Source: Streptomyces sp. RKAG293 (GTDB lineage: Bacteria > Actinomycetota > Actinomycetes > Streptomycetales > Streptomycetaceae). Taken from it: a stretch of 64,000 nucleotides of DNA. How positions within the stretch are numbered: the stretch's first letter is position 1; each line of letters begins with the position of its first letter. The translations under genes were made by a program, and so were the position numbers. The notes beneath the pieces are model-generated. The model saw only the letters and a list, made by a program, of their open reading frames with translations, did no database searches and was not told the origin of the DNA. Location of the stretch: NCBI RefSeq assembly GCF_023701745.1, contig NZ_JAJOZB010000001.1:1990501-2054500 (forward strand). Direction: 5' to 3'. This document shows positions 33,791 through 42,297 of the stretch, piece after piece.

Positions 33791-35370
33791 CCCGCTTCCG
33801 GATCCGCCACGGTGGTGAGCGGCGCGGCCGGCACGTCCCGCAGCGCGTACAGCGCGAGGGCGGCCGCCGCGGCGCACACCACCGCGGCGCCGATGGCGGC
33901 GGCGTGCAGTCCGCCGACGAACGCGTCGCGCGCAGCGCCCAGTACGGCGTCACCGGTCCGGCCGGGCAGCAGCGCGGCCGCCGCCTGGGCGCTGCCCAGG
34001 GTCTCACGGACGGTGTGCAGCGCGTCGGGCGACAGTCCCGGCGGCAGGGCGTCCGTGATGTCCCGGCGGTAGACGGCGTTGCCGATGCTGCCCAGCACCG
34101 CCATGCCGAGCGCGCCGCCGAGTTCGGTGGCCGACTCCAGCAGGGCCGAGGCGGAACCCGCCCGCTCGGGCGGTGCGACGCCGATGACCATCTCGGTGAC
34201 CAGCGCCATCACCAGGACCAGCCCGGCGGCGTAGCCGCTCGACGCCACCAGCAGCCACCACAGCGGGGTGTCCGTCCCCACCAGGGTCAGGGCGGAGAAC
34301 CCGGCGGCGGCCAGCAGGAACCCGGCGCACATGATGACGGCCCGGTCGACTCCGCGCCCGGCGAGACCGGGTGCCAGCGGAGCGGTCGCGCCGACCACGA
34401 AGGACGGCACCAGCGCCCACAGCGCGGCCCGCAGCGGACTCATGCCGAGCACCGACTGCAGGTACTGCGTCAGGAAGATGGCGAAGCCCACGGTGGCGAA
34501 CATGGCCAGGACGTTCACCGCGATGGAGCCGCTGAAGGCGCGCCGGCGGAACAGCGTGAGGTCGATCAGCGGGTCGGGGCGGCGGCGCTGGCGGTGGACG
34601 AAGACCGCGCCGAGCAGCAGGCCGGCCACGACGGCCAGCACCGGCACCGGCGCGTAACCGTCCCTGGCCAGCTCCTTGATGCCGTAGATCACCGGCAGCA
34701 GGGTGCCCATGGACAGGACCGCGCTCGGCAGGTCGAAGCGGCCGGGGCGCGGGTGCTTGAACTCCGGCAGCAGCAGCGGCGCCAGGATCAGCAGCAGGAC
34801 CATCGCCGGGATGTTGATCAGGAAGACCGATCCCCACCAGAAGTGCTCCAGCAGGATTCCGCTGAGGACCGGTCCGATGGCGATGCCGCCCGCCATGGCT
34901 CCCGACCAGATGCCGATCGCCGTGGCGCGCTGCTTCGCGTCGTGGAACAGGTTGCGGATCAGCGCCAGGGTCGAGGGCATCAGGGTCGCGCCGCCGATGC
35001 CGAGCAGCGAGCGGGCCGCGATGAGCGCCCCGGCGCTGGGCGAGTACGCGGCGAGCAGGGACGCCGCACCGAACGCGGTGGCGCCCATGAGCAGCAGCTT
35101 GCGGCGGCCGATCCGGTCGCCGAGGGAGCCCATCGTGATGAGCAGCCCGGCCAGGACGAAACCGTAGATGTCGAAGATCCACAGTTGTTGGGTGCCGGAC
35201 GGCTCCAGTTCACGGCTGATGAACGGCACGGCGAAGTACAGCACCGAGACGTCCATCGAGACCAGCAGCAGGGGCAGCAGCAGGATGCTGAATCCGATCC
35301 ACTCGCGGCGGCCCGCCCGGCGTCCGCCGCTCGCGTCAGGGATGGTCGTTTCTGGCAGTGCGTCCGGCAT
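33718..35370 (-). CDS. DHA2-type MFS drug efflux transporter
   Basis: The 550-residue protein has about 14 hydrophobic helices. Start at 35370 is supported by GGGGAGAGG upstream. Motif A-like GSLGDRIGRRKLLL follows helix 2, and DHA2 hallmarks include VSMDVSVLYFAVP in helix 1 and a GAMAGGIAIGPVLSG motif C in helix 5. Substrates are probably lipophilic cations or an antibiotic. It is divergent from a GntR-TetR hybrid regulator, and the shared 253-bp region carries a palindrome next to the start. The last 73 bp overlap the PI-PLC gene. Confidence 0.9.
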   Translation of the reverse strand: MPDALPETTIPDASGGRRAGRREWIGFSILLLPLLLVSMDVSVLYFAVPFISRELEPSGTQQLWIFDIYGFVLAGLLITMGSLGDRIGRRKLLLMGATAFGAASLLAAYSPSAGALIAARSLLGIGGATLMPSTLALIRNLFHDAKQRATAIGIWSGAMAGGIAIGPVLSGILLEHFWWGSVFLINIPAMVLLLILAPLLLPEFKHPRPGRFDLPSAVLSMGTLLPVIYGIKELARDGYAPVPVLAVVAGLLLGAVFVHRQRRRPDPLIDLTLFRRRAFSGSIAVNVLAMFATVGFAIFLTQYLQSVLGMSPLRAALWALVPSFVVGATAPLAPGLAGRGVDRAVIMCAGFLLAAAGFSALTLVGTDTPLWWLLVASSGYAAGLVLVMALVTEMVIGVAPPERAGSASALLESATELGGALGMAVLGSIGNAVYRRDITDALPPGLSPDALHTVRETLGSAQAAAALLPGRTGDAVLGAARDAFVGGLHAAAIGAAVVCAAAAALALYALRDVPAAPLTTVADPEAGQPRGYTEDSTDGSAYQSAVTRLP

Positions 35371-35392
35371 CTGATGCCTCTCCCCGTCTGGT

Positions 35393-35421
35393 GCGTACAC
35401 TGTATTTCCAACACCGTACAC
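35393..35421. promoter_or_regulatory. Candidate TetR-type operator upstream of the MFS gene
   Basis: GCGTACACTGT (35393-35403) and ACACCGTACAC (35411-35421) form an imperfect inverted repeat (8 of 11 positions) around a 7-bp centre, 22 bp before the MFS start. It is probably bound by the divergent hybrid regulator. In the same region the 9-mer TGCACTAGT occurs twice, near 35474 and 35573. Confidence 0.45.
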
Positions 35422-35623
35422 GCCGACCAGCACGCTGCAACAACCCTTGTCCGGCACGGTTTTCGGCACCCACTGCACTAGTTCACCGTGGTAGTGCGGC
35501 CGGCCGGCGGGGCCTTCCGGCGGCGTGCCAGGCCGTCCGCCGTGGTCACCCTGCTAGCCTCGGTGGCGTCGGTGCACTAGTACGCTTTGACGCCGTTCCC
35601 GCCCGCCGACGAGGGAGATCTCC

Positions 35624-36589
35624 GTGATCCGGTCCGCCGCCTCCGCGGAACCGCCCTATCTCCGGATCGTCGGCGAGATCCGCCGCCGCATCGCGGCCGG
35701 CGAACTGGCCCCGGGCGACCGGGTGCCCTCGACCCGGGGGATCACCCAGGAGTTCGGCGTCGCGATGGCGACCGCCACCAAGGCCCTCACCACCCTGCGC
35801 CAGGAAGGCCTGGTCCAGGCGCTGGCCGGCATCGGCACCGTCGTCGCGGAACGCGGCCCCCATTCGTCACCCCCGGCGGCCCGGGCCGCGCAGCCCGCCC
35901 GGCCGGTACGGCAGCCGCGTCCGGCCCGTCCGTCCGACGGGGAGCTGACGCGCGAACGGATCGTGCTCGCCGCGATCGCGATCGCCGACGCGGAGGGACT
36001 GCAGGCAGCGTCCATGCGCCGGGTCGCCGCCGAGCTCGGCGTGGCCGCGATGGCGCTCTACCGCCATGTGCCGGGCAAGGACGAACTCGTCGTGCTGATG
36101 GCCGACGAGGCGGCCGGCCGGGCAGAACTGCCCGAGCCGGGACCGTCCGGCTGGCGGGACCGGCTGGAGCAGGGCACCCGGCTGCAGTGGGAGATGTACC
36201 GCCGCCACCCGTGGCTGGCGCAGGTGATGTCGACGACCAGGCCACCGCTGGTGCCCAACGCGATGGCGGTCGTCGAGTGGTCCATGCGCGCACTGGACCA
36301 CCTCGATCCGGCCGATATGATCCATGTGGCGGTCACGATGGTGAACTACGCCCGGGGCACGGCGGTGAACCTGGAGGCCGAGGCGGAGGCCGAGCACGCC
36401 ACCGGGATCACCAGCCAGCAGTATCTGGACGCCAACGACGCGGCGATGCGGGCGATCGTGGCGTCGGGCCGGTTCCCCATGTACTCCTCCCTCGCCGGGC
36501 GCCACGACCTGGAGATCAGTCTCGACACGATCTTCGAGTTCGGGCTGCGCCGCCTGCTCGACGGCATCGAGGTCTTCGTCACCCGGTAA
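35624..36589 (+). CDS. Hybrid regulator: GntR winged helix fused to a TetR-type repressor
   Basis: The 321-residue protein (GTG start) carries a GntR-type winged helix at residues about 10-80 (PYLRIVGEIRRRIAAGELAPGD and GIGTVVAERG), a Pro/Ala/Arg-rich linker (about 82-110), then a TetR N-terminal HTH (LTRERIVLAAIAIADAEGL, VAAELGVAAMALYRHV) and a TetR C-terminal ligand domain. Two different DNA-binding heads on one chain are unusual outside Actinobacteria. It is divergent from the DHA2 transporter, which it probably represses. Confidence 0.88.
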   Translation: MIRSAASAEPPYLRIVGEIRRRIAAGELAPGDRVPSTRGITQEFGVAMATATKALTTLRQEGLVQALAGIGTVVAERGPHSSPPAARAAQPARPVRQPRPARPSDGELTRERIVLAAIAIADAEGLQAASMRRVAAELGVAAMALYRHVPGKDELVVLMADEAAGRAELPEPGPSGWRDRLEQGTRLQWEMYRRHPWLAQVMSTTRPPLVPNAMAVVEWSMRALDHLDPADMIHVAVTMVNYARGTAVNLEAEAEAEHATGITSQQYLDANDAAMRAIVASGRFPMYSSLAGRHDLEISLDTIFEFGLRRLLDGIEVFVTR

Positions 36590-36601
36590 CGGGTCCCCGC
36601 C

Positions 36602-36615
36602 GCCGCATATGCGGC
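36602..36615. promoter_or_regulatory. 14-bp perfect palindrome after the hybrid regulator gene
   Basis: GCCGCATATGCGGC is self-complementary with an AT-rich centre. It is 12 bp beyond the regulator's stop and about 240 bp before the glucanase start. It could be a protein site or part of a terminator; no loop is present, which disfavours a hairpin. Confidence 0.3.
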
Positions 36616-36695
36616 CGTCACAGCACGTGCTTCCGACCCGTGGGTCTCCCATGCGGCCCTTCAACACCCATTTGTGCCATGGATCTAGCTCTTCC

Positions 36696-36720
36696 TTGCA
36701 ATCGATCGTCGCAATATTGC
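36696..36720 (+). promoter_or_regulatory. Possible operator or promoter region of the glucanase gene
   Basis: TTGCAATCGATCGTCGCAA followed by an overlapping perfect 10-bp palindrome GCAATATTGC stands out as AT-rich in a G+C-rich region. The TTGCnA...TnGCAA arrangement is reminiscent of LacI-type operators that control sugar-polymer hydrolases in Streptomyces, but symmetry is weak. Location about 140 bp before the start fits control of the adjacent gene. Confidence 0.3.
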
Positions 36721-36856
36721 GCTGACTTATGGACTTGCTGCAGGGGTGCTCGTAGTCTCTCCCACGCCCGGCCGAAACCCCCACGACACGTGCCCGAAGC
36801 GCAGCCGCAACGCGCGCCTCCCGCCCCCCACCTTCGACCTGCAAGGACGTGCCTCT

Positions 36857-39742
36857 GTGATGCATGCACCCCCAAGTCCCCGCCTCAGGCGCAGTACCAC
36901 CGCGATCGTCTCGCTCGTCGTCAGCGCGGCCGCCGCACTCACCGGAGTGGGCCTCGCCACCGCGCCCGCCGCGCACGCGGCGGGCGTCGCCGCGCTGTCC
37001 CCCCTGGATGTTCCGAACCGTGGCGCGGTCGTGCCGTTCAAGGAGCAGGAGGCGGAGTACGCCGCCACCAACGGCACGGTGATCGGGCCGGACCGGCTGT
37101 ACGGCAACCTGCCGTCCGAGGCGCAGGGCCGGCAGGCCGTCACGCTGAACGCGGTCGGGCAGTACGTCGAGTTCACGCTGAGCGCCCCCGCGAACGCCAT
37201 GTCGTTCCGCTACAGCCTGCCCGACACGTCGAACGGTGCCGGGCGCGACGCGGCCATCGACCTGAAGGTCAACGGCTCCACGCTGAAGAGCGTGCCGGTG
37301 ACCTCCAAGTACAGCTGGTACTACGGCGGCTATCCGTTCAACAACAACCCGGGCGACACCAACCCGCACCACTTCTACGACGAGACCCGGACCCTGCTCG
37401 GCTCGACGCTGCCGGCCGGGACGAAGATCCGGCTGCAGGTGGCCTCGACCGCCGCCTCCCCCACCTTCACCATCGACCTGGCCGACTTCGAGCAGGTCGC
37501 GGCCCCGATAGCCAAGCCGGCCGGCGCGCTCGACGTGGTCGCCGACTTCGGCGCGGACCCGACCGGCGCCGCCGACTCCACCGCCAAGTTCCAGGCGGCG
37601 GTCAACGCCGGCCAGGCCCAGGGGAAGACCGTCTACATCCCGCAGGGCAACTTCACGCTCTACGACCATGTGGTCGTCGACGGCGTCACCCTGGCCGGCG
37701 CGGGGCCGTGGTACAGCGTGCTCGGCGGGCGCGACCCGGTGAACCGCAACCGCGCCGCGGGCATCTACGGCAAGTACGTCCCCGGTGGCGGCTACACCGG
37801 CGGGGTCCGGCCGCAGGAGGCCAACGGGCCGAGCCGGAACGTCACCCTCAAGGACTTCGCCATCATCGGCGACATCCGCGAGCGCTCGGACGACGACCAG
37901 GTCAACGGCCTCGGCGGCGCGATGTCCAACTCCGTGGTCGACGACCTGTGGATCCAGCACACCAAGGTCGGCGCCTGGATGGACGGCCCGATGGACAACT
38001 TCACCATCAAGAACAGCCGCATCCTGGACCAGACCGCGGACGGCGTGAACTTCCACACCGGGGTGACCAACTCCACGGTCACCAACACCTTCCTGCGCAA
38101 CCTCGGTGACGACGGGCTGGCGTCCTGGCCGGAGCGGGTCCCGAACGTCGGCGACTCCTTCACCCACAACACGGTGATCCTGCCGATCCTGGCGAACAAC
38201 ATCGTCACCTACGGCGGCAAGAACTTCACGATCTCCGACAACGTGATGGCGGACACCATCTCCAACGGCGGCGGCCTGCACATCGCCAACCGCTACCCCG
38301 GGGTCAGCTCGGGCAACGGCACCGCCGTCGCGGGCACCATCACCGCGGCCCGCAACACCCTGATCAGAACCGGCAACAGCGACTTCAACTGGAACTTCGG
38401 AGTCGGCGCGATCTGGTTCGACGGCCTCAACGAGGCGATCAGCGGCGCGGTCATCAACATCACCGACACCGACATCCTGGACAGCTCCTACGAGGCGATC
38501 CAGACCATCGAGGGCGGCGTCAGCGGGGTGAACTTCACCAACATCAACATCGACGGCGCCGGGACCTATGCCATCCAGGCCCAGGTGCAGGCCAACATGA
38601 AGTTCACCAATGTCACGGCCAAGCACATCGCCCAGGCCGCCACCCCGATCCACAACTGCGTCGGCCCGAGCTTCGTGATCGTCGACGGCGGCGGGAACTC
38701 CGGCTGGAACACCGGTTCCACCTGCACCGGCAACTGGCCCGCCCCGATCTGGACCAACGGCGGCATCCCGTCGGATCCCTCGAACCCGCCGACCACCCCG
38801 CCCACGACACCGCCCACCACTCCCCCGACCACCCCGCCGGCCTGCGTCCCGGGCACCGGCAACCTCGCGCAGGGCAAGCCCGTCACCGCCACCAGCGCCA
38901 ACGGCGCCTACAGCGCGGCGAACGCCGTCGACGGCAACGCCGGCAGCTACTGGGAGAGCAACAACAACGCGTTCCCGCAGTCGCTGACCGTCGACCTCTG
39001 CGCGGCCACGAGCGTCGACAGCGTGACGTTCAAGCTGCCGCCGGGCTGGGAGTCGCGCTCGCAGAACATCACGGTCCTCGGCTCCGCCGACGGATCGAAC
39101 TTCAGCCAGCTGGCCGCGCCGAAGGCGTACGCCTTCGACCCGGGCGGCGCCAACACCGTCACCGCAGGCTTCACCGCCGCGAATGTGCGCTATGTCCGGG
39201 TGACCGTCTCGGCCAACACCGGCTGGCCGGCCGCCCAGCTCTCCGAGCTGGAGGTCCGCCACACCGGTACGACGCCGCCGACGACTCCGCCCACCACACC
39301 CCCGACCACCCCGCCGGCCGACAGCAACCTGGCCGCGGGCAAGAACATCAGCGCCACCAGCAGCAACGACGTCTACGCGGCCCGCAACGCCGACGACGGG
39401 AACTCCACCAGCTACTGGGAGAGCGCGAGCAACACCTTCCCGCAGTCGCTGACCGTCGACCTGGGCGCGGCCACCGCGGCCGGCCGGATCGTCCTCAAGC
39501 TCCCGCCGCCGTCGGCCTGGGCCACCCGCACGCAGACCCTGAGCGTGCTCGGCAGCGCCGACAACTCCTCGTGGAGCACCCTCAAGGGCTCCGCGGGCTA
39601 CACCTTCAACCCGGCGAGCGGCAACAGCGCCAGCATCACGCTGCCCGCCGGAACCACCACCCGCTATCTGCGGCTGACGTTCACGGCGAACACCGGATGG
39701 CCCGCGGGCCAGCTCTCCGAGTTCGAGGTGTACGCCTCCTGA
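36857..39742 (+). CDS. Secreted GH87 alpha-1,3-glucanase (mycodextranase-like) with two discoidin domains
   Basis: The 961-residue protein starts at GTG 36857 (AAGGA 9 nt upstream; ATG 36860 is possible). It has a signal peptide cut near AHAA and an N-terminal beta-sandwich of the carbohydrate-binding type (about 55-215). A right-handed beta-helix (about 222-640) follows, with Asp394 and Asp417-Asp418 (counted from the ATG), matching in spacing the Asp triad I recall for GH87. Two F5/8 type C domains end the protein, each preceded by a PTTPPTTPP linker. It would degrade fungal-wall alpha-1,3-glucan or mutan outside the cell. A hairpin terminator follows. Confidence 0.85.
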   Translation: MMHAPPSPRLRRSTTAIVSLVVSAAAALTGVGLATAPAAHAAGVAALSPLDVPNRGAVVPFKEQEAEYAATNGTVIGPDRLYGNLPSEAQGRQAVTLNAVGQYVEFTLSAPANAMSFRYSLPDTSNGAGRDAAIDLKVNGSTLKSVPVTSKYSWYYGGYPFNNNPGDTNPHHFYDETRTLLGSTLPAGTKIRLQVASTAASPTFTIDLADFEQVAAPIAKPAGALDVVADFGADPTGAADSTAKFQAAVNAGQAQGKTVYIPQGNFTLYDHVVVDGVTLAGAGPWYSVLGGRDPVNRNRAAGIYGKYVPGGGYTGGVRPQEANGPSRNVTLKDFAIIGDIRERSDDDQVNGLGGAMSNSVVDDLWIQHTKVGAWMDGPMDNFTIKNSRILDQTADGVNFHTGVTNSTVTNTFLRNLGDDGLASWPERVPNVGDSFTHNTVILPILANNIVTYGGKNFTISDNVMADTISNGGGLHIANRYPGVSSGNGTAVAGTITAARNTLIRTGNSDFNWNFGVGAIWFDGLNEAISGAVINITDTDILDSSYEAIQTIEGGVSGVNFTNINIDGAGTYAIQAQVQANMKFTNVTAKHIAQAATPIHNCVGPSFVIVDGGGNSGWNTGSTCTGNWPAPIWTNGGIPSDPSNPPTTPPTTPPTTPPTTPPACVPGTGNLAQGKPVTATSANGAYSAANAVDGNAGSYWESNNNAFPQSLTVDLCAATSVDSVTFKLPPGWESRSQNITVLGSADGSNFSQLAAPKAYAFDPGGANTVTAGFTAANVRYVRVTVSANTGWPAAQLSELEVRHTGTTPPTTPPTTPPTTPPADSNLAAGKNISATSSNDVYAARNADDGNSTSYWESASNTFPQSLTVDLGAATAAGRIVLKLPPPSAWATRTQTLSVLGSADNSSWSTLKGSAGYTFNPASGNSASITLPAGTTTRYLRLTFTANTGWPAGQLSEFEVYAS

Positions 39743-39755
39743 CCCCCGCTCCGAC

Positions 39756-39793
39756 GGCCCCGGCCGGCAACCAGCACCACGCCGGCCGGGCCC
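39756..39793. terminator. Hairpin between the glucanase and HATPase genes
   Basis: GGCCCCGGCCGGC (39756-39768) pairs with GCCGGCCGGGCC(C) (39781-39793) with one bulged C. It lies in the short gap between convergent genes and should act in both directions. Confidence 0.65.
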
Positions 39794-39810
39794 TCGCGCG
39801 TCGTGTCACT

Positions 39811-40242
39811 TCACGCCAGCCGGTCCACGTCCAGGCGGGCGGTGACGCGCTTGCCGCCGTGGACGCGCTCGGCGGTGACCTGCCGGCACAGCCGGCCGAC
39901 GATCTCCATCCCGTGACCGCCGATCCGCAGCGGGTCGGGCTCGAAGCGCCGGGGCAGCTGGGAGCTGGTGTCCCAGACCGTGATCTCGACGGCGCCGCCG
40001 CAGTAGCCCAGCTCCATCACATACGGCCCCGGGGCGTAGCGTCCGGCGTTGGTCACCAGCTCGCTCACGACCAGCAGGATCTCCTCGGCACGTTCGCCGG
40101 GCACCGGGGCGGCGCGGTCCGGGGCGAGGCCGTCGAGGAACGCGGCGGCCGTGTCGCGGGCGGCCGCGATGGTGCCGTCTCTGCCCGAGTAGCGGACCGA
40201 TCGCCGCAGAGGCTCCGTCACGGTGGTGAGTACATCCAGCAT
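39811..40242 (-). CDS. Anti-sigma-factor-like HATPase protein
   Basis: The 143-residue protein from the ATG at 40242 has the single HATPase_c domain of the RsbW/SpoIIAB-like group: the N-box LLVVSELVTNAGRYAPGPY, G1-like VWDTSS, and G2 region RIGGHGMEIVGRL. Streptomyces encodes many of these as switch kinases that bind sigma factors or act on anti-anti-sigma proteins. No sigma factor or partner lies next to it, so the target is unknown. The YkvA-like gene ends 28 bp upstream. Confidence 0.88.
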   Translation of the reverse strand: MLDVLTTVTEPLRRSVRYSGRDGTIAAARDTAAAFLDGLAPDRAAPVPGERAEEILLVVSELVTNAGRYAPGPYVMELGYCGGAVEITVWDTSSQLPRRFEPDPLRIGGHGMEIVGRLCRQVTAERVHGGKRVTARLDVDRLA

Positions 40243-40270
40243 GTGGGGTGAGCCCCTTCTGCCTCGCCGG

Positions 40271-40636
40271 TCACGTGCTCGTTCTCTTCGCCCTCTGCCC
40301 CAGCTGCGGTGTTCCATGCGTGGCGGGAGCCACCGGACGGTCGCCGTCCGGTTCACCGGGGCCGATGCCGGCCCGGCGGGCCGCGCTCTCCAGGGCCCGC
40401 ACGGCCAGCCACAGCACGCCGATGTCGTCGATCAGGATCGGGTCGGGCAGCAGATCGACCGGGCAGAGGAGATAGGCGATGGCTCCCCAGAACATCGCCT
40501 TCCCGGTCAGCGGGACATGGGCGGCCACCAGCAGCCGGCGCACCCGGACCAGGCGCACGGCCAGCCGTACGGCGATGACCAGCATGATCACGACGGCCAG
40601 TGCCGCCAGGGTCCATACCAGGGTGGTGTCGCTCAT
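40271..40636 (-). CDS. YkvA-family (DUF1232) membrane protein
   Basis: The 121-residue protein starts MSDTTLVWTLAALAV after CTGGAGGACCGG, has a first membrane segment (about 8-28), and the DUF1232 motif AYLLCPVDLLPDPILIDDIG at about 55-74, with the DLxPD and DD acidic pairs. The C-terminal 30 residues are polar and probably disordered. Function in this family is unknown. Confidence 0.8.
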   Translation of the reverse strand: MSDTTLVWTLAALAVVIMLVIAVRLAVRLVRVRRLLVAAHVPLTGKAMFWGAIAYLLCPVDLLPDPILIDDIGVLWLAVRALESAARRAGIGPGEPDGDRPVAPATHGTPQLGQRAKRTST

Positions 40637-40760
40637 CCGGTCCTCCAGTCGGCGGGCCGGCCCGGCGGGCGCCCGTCCGGAGTCCTGTACCCGCTCCGGC
40701 CGGGCCACTCGCCGGTGGCCACCTCAGTGTTCCATGACCGTCCGTCCGCGGCGGCCCCGG

Positions 40761-40946
40761 TCAGCGGCGGCGCCGGCGGCGGCTGGGGACGGACCATCCG
40801 GAGCCGAGTCCCGCCAGGTGGAGGGCGACCAGCACGAGCCCCACGAGCTGGAGGCTGCCGGGTGCGAATACGATGTCCGTCGAGGTTTCGGTCGCGTTGA
40901 TGATGAAGGCGACCGCGAAGACGACGGCCGCGGCGATGGCGAGCAT
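40761..40946 (-). CDS. Small membrane protein, 61 residues
   Basis: GGAAG precedes the ATG at 40946. The product MLAIAAAVVFAVAFIINA has two hydrophobic helices separated by TETSTDIVFAPG, and ends in six arginines. This helix-loop-helix form with a poly-Arg tail is frequent in Streptomyces and uncharacterised. Confidence 0.65.
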   Translation of the reverse strand: MLAIAAAVVFAVAFIINATETSTDIVFAPGSLQLVGLVLVALHLAGLGSGWSVPSRRRRRR

Positions 40947-41244
40947 CCGGACTTCCTTTCCCAAGCTTTTTTGAGCCTCCCGAGCACACCGGAGGTTCAC
41001 ACGATGTCCACAACTGATCGGTCATCCCTGCGTCTTGCCCGCATTCGGCCCTTCAACCGCCGGATGCCCGGCGACCGTGTCCGGATCCGCGGGTCCGGCC
41101 GGCCCGGCTGGACCGGCGGTTCCCGGGTATCCGACTGGCAAATCGGCACACCGCCGACTCCGTACTGTTCAGCGAGCACCGTCTCGAGGGGCACCGTTCC
41201 ACCGGGCAGCGTCCGCTGCGCACCGTTTCACCGAGGAGCCGGAA

Positions 41245-42207
41245 ATGATCGACGAGCAGGCCGTACTGGCCCTGGGGCCCACCGGCGGCAAGCCCGCGGC
41301 GGTCGCCCGGGCGACCGGACGCCGGCGGCTGGTCCTGCGGGCGCTGCGCGGCGCGGCCGTCGCCGCCTGGGACGAGGACGCCTCCGAGCGGGCCGCGGCA
41401 CTCACGTACTACGCCATGCTCGCCCTGTTCCCCACCCTCCTGGTGACGGTCTCGGTGATCGGCCTGGCCGGGACCTCCTCGACCAGCGATCTGATCGCCC
41501 AGGTCACGGCAGTGGTGCCGGCCGAGTCGCGGCAGCTCGTCGCGAGCACCATGAAGGACATGGCCCAGGAGCACTCGGCGGCCTGGTTCCTGGCGGCCAG
41601 CGGCACGGTGGCGGCGATGTGGTCCGCCTCCAGCTACCTCGCCGTCTTCCGGCGGGCGCTGCACTCGATGTACGGCGTGACCGACCACCGGCCCGCCTGG
41701 CGGACCGCGCCGCGCATCGTCATCACCGCGCTGGTGCTGCTCACCCTGCTGGTCTGCAGTGCGGTCACCCTGATGGCGACGGGTCAGCTGGCCCGTCGTG
41801 CCGGCCAAGTGCTGGGGATGGACGAGGCGGCGGTGACCAGCTGGAACGTGCTGAAGTGGCCCCTGCTGCTGTGCCTGGCGACGGTGCTGGTCCTGATCCT
41901 GTTCCGCTCGGGGCCCGCCAGGTTCCGGCCGCTGCGCGTGATGGCGCCGGGCGGCGCGCTGGCCGTCGTGCTGTGGCTGCTCTCCTCGGTGGGGTTCGCC
42001 CTCTACGTCTCCGTCTTCGGGACGTACAGCCGGCTGTACGGGTCGCTGGCCGGGACCGTCGTGTTCCTGGTCTGGCTGTGGGTGTCCCACATCGCGCTGC
42101 TCGTCGGCGCGCATTTCAACGCCGAACTGGCCAAGGGGCGCAGCGCCCGGACGGTCTCCGACGACCGGTCAGATCCGCTGTCCGAACAGGTTTCTGAGGG
42201 CGCGTAA
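41245..42207 (+). CDS. YihY/BrkB-family integral membrane protein
   Basis: The 320-residue protein starts after GAGGAGCCGGAA. It has six long hydrophobic helices, and the family motifs WDEDASERAAALTYYAMLALFPTLL at the first helix, SSYLAVFRRALHSMY, and FGTYSRLYGSLAGTVVFLVWLWVSHIALLVG near the end, followed by GAHFNAELAK. Members are annotated as virulence factor BrkB or ribonuclease BN, but their true role, perhaps lipid or envelope related, is unsettled. The 298 bp before it hold no convincing gene. Confidence 0.9.
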   Translation: MIDEQAVLALGPTGGKPAAVARATGRRRLVLRALRGAAVAAWDEDASERAAALTYYAMLALFPTLLVTVSVIGLAGTSSTSDLIAQVTAVVPAESRQLVASTMKDMAQEHSAAWFLAASGTVAAMWSASSYLAVFRRALHSMYGVTDHRPAWRTAPRIVITALVLLTLLVCSAVTLMATGQLARRAGQVLGMDEAAVTSWNVLKWPLLLCLATVLVLILFRSGPARFRPLRVMAPGGALAVVLWLLSSVGFALYVSVFGTYSRLYGSLAGTVVFLVWLWVSHIALLVGAHFNAELAKGRSARTVSDDRSDPLSEQVSEGA

Positions 42208-42297
42208 CCCGCACGGGTTCCGCCGTCCGGCCGCTCGCTCCACCGGATGGAGCAGGTCACCGCGCAGAACGGGCGGAAGCGTTCCTACCGTGAACCC

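Noticed and set aside
38790..38850. Short direct repeats CCGACCACCCCGCCC-type that look like a repeat array.
   Set aside because: They encode the TTPP linker of the glucanase and recur near 39280 for the same reason; not a CRISPR or independent element.
35867..39262. A 1131-residue minus-strand frame over the glucanase gene.
   Set aside because: Low-complexity Gly/Val/Arg/Asp composition and the opposite strand has a signal peptide, catalytic Asp triad and discoidin domains.
41004..41244. An ATG at 41004 with an excellent GGAGG 8 nt upstream, opening a frame that reads MSTTDRSSLRLARIRP.
   Set aside because: Third codon positions lack the G/C bias of real genes here and the frame runs out of phase through the BrkB gene. 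Possibly a decayed gene start, but unsupported.
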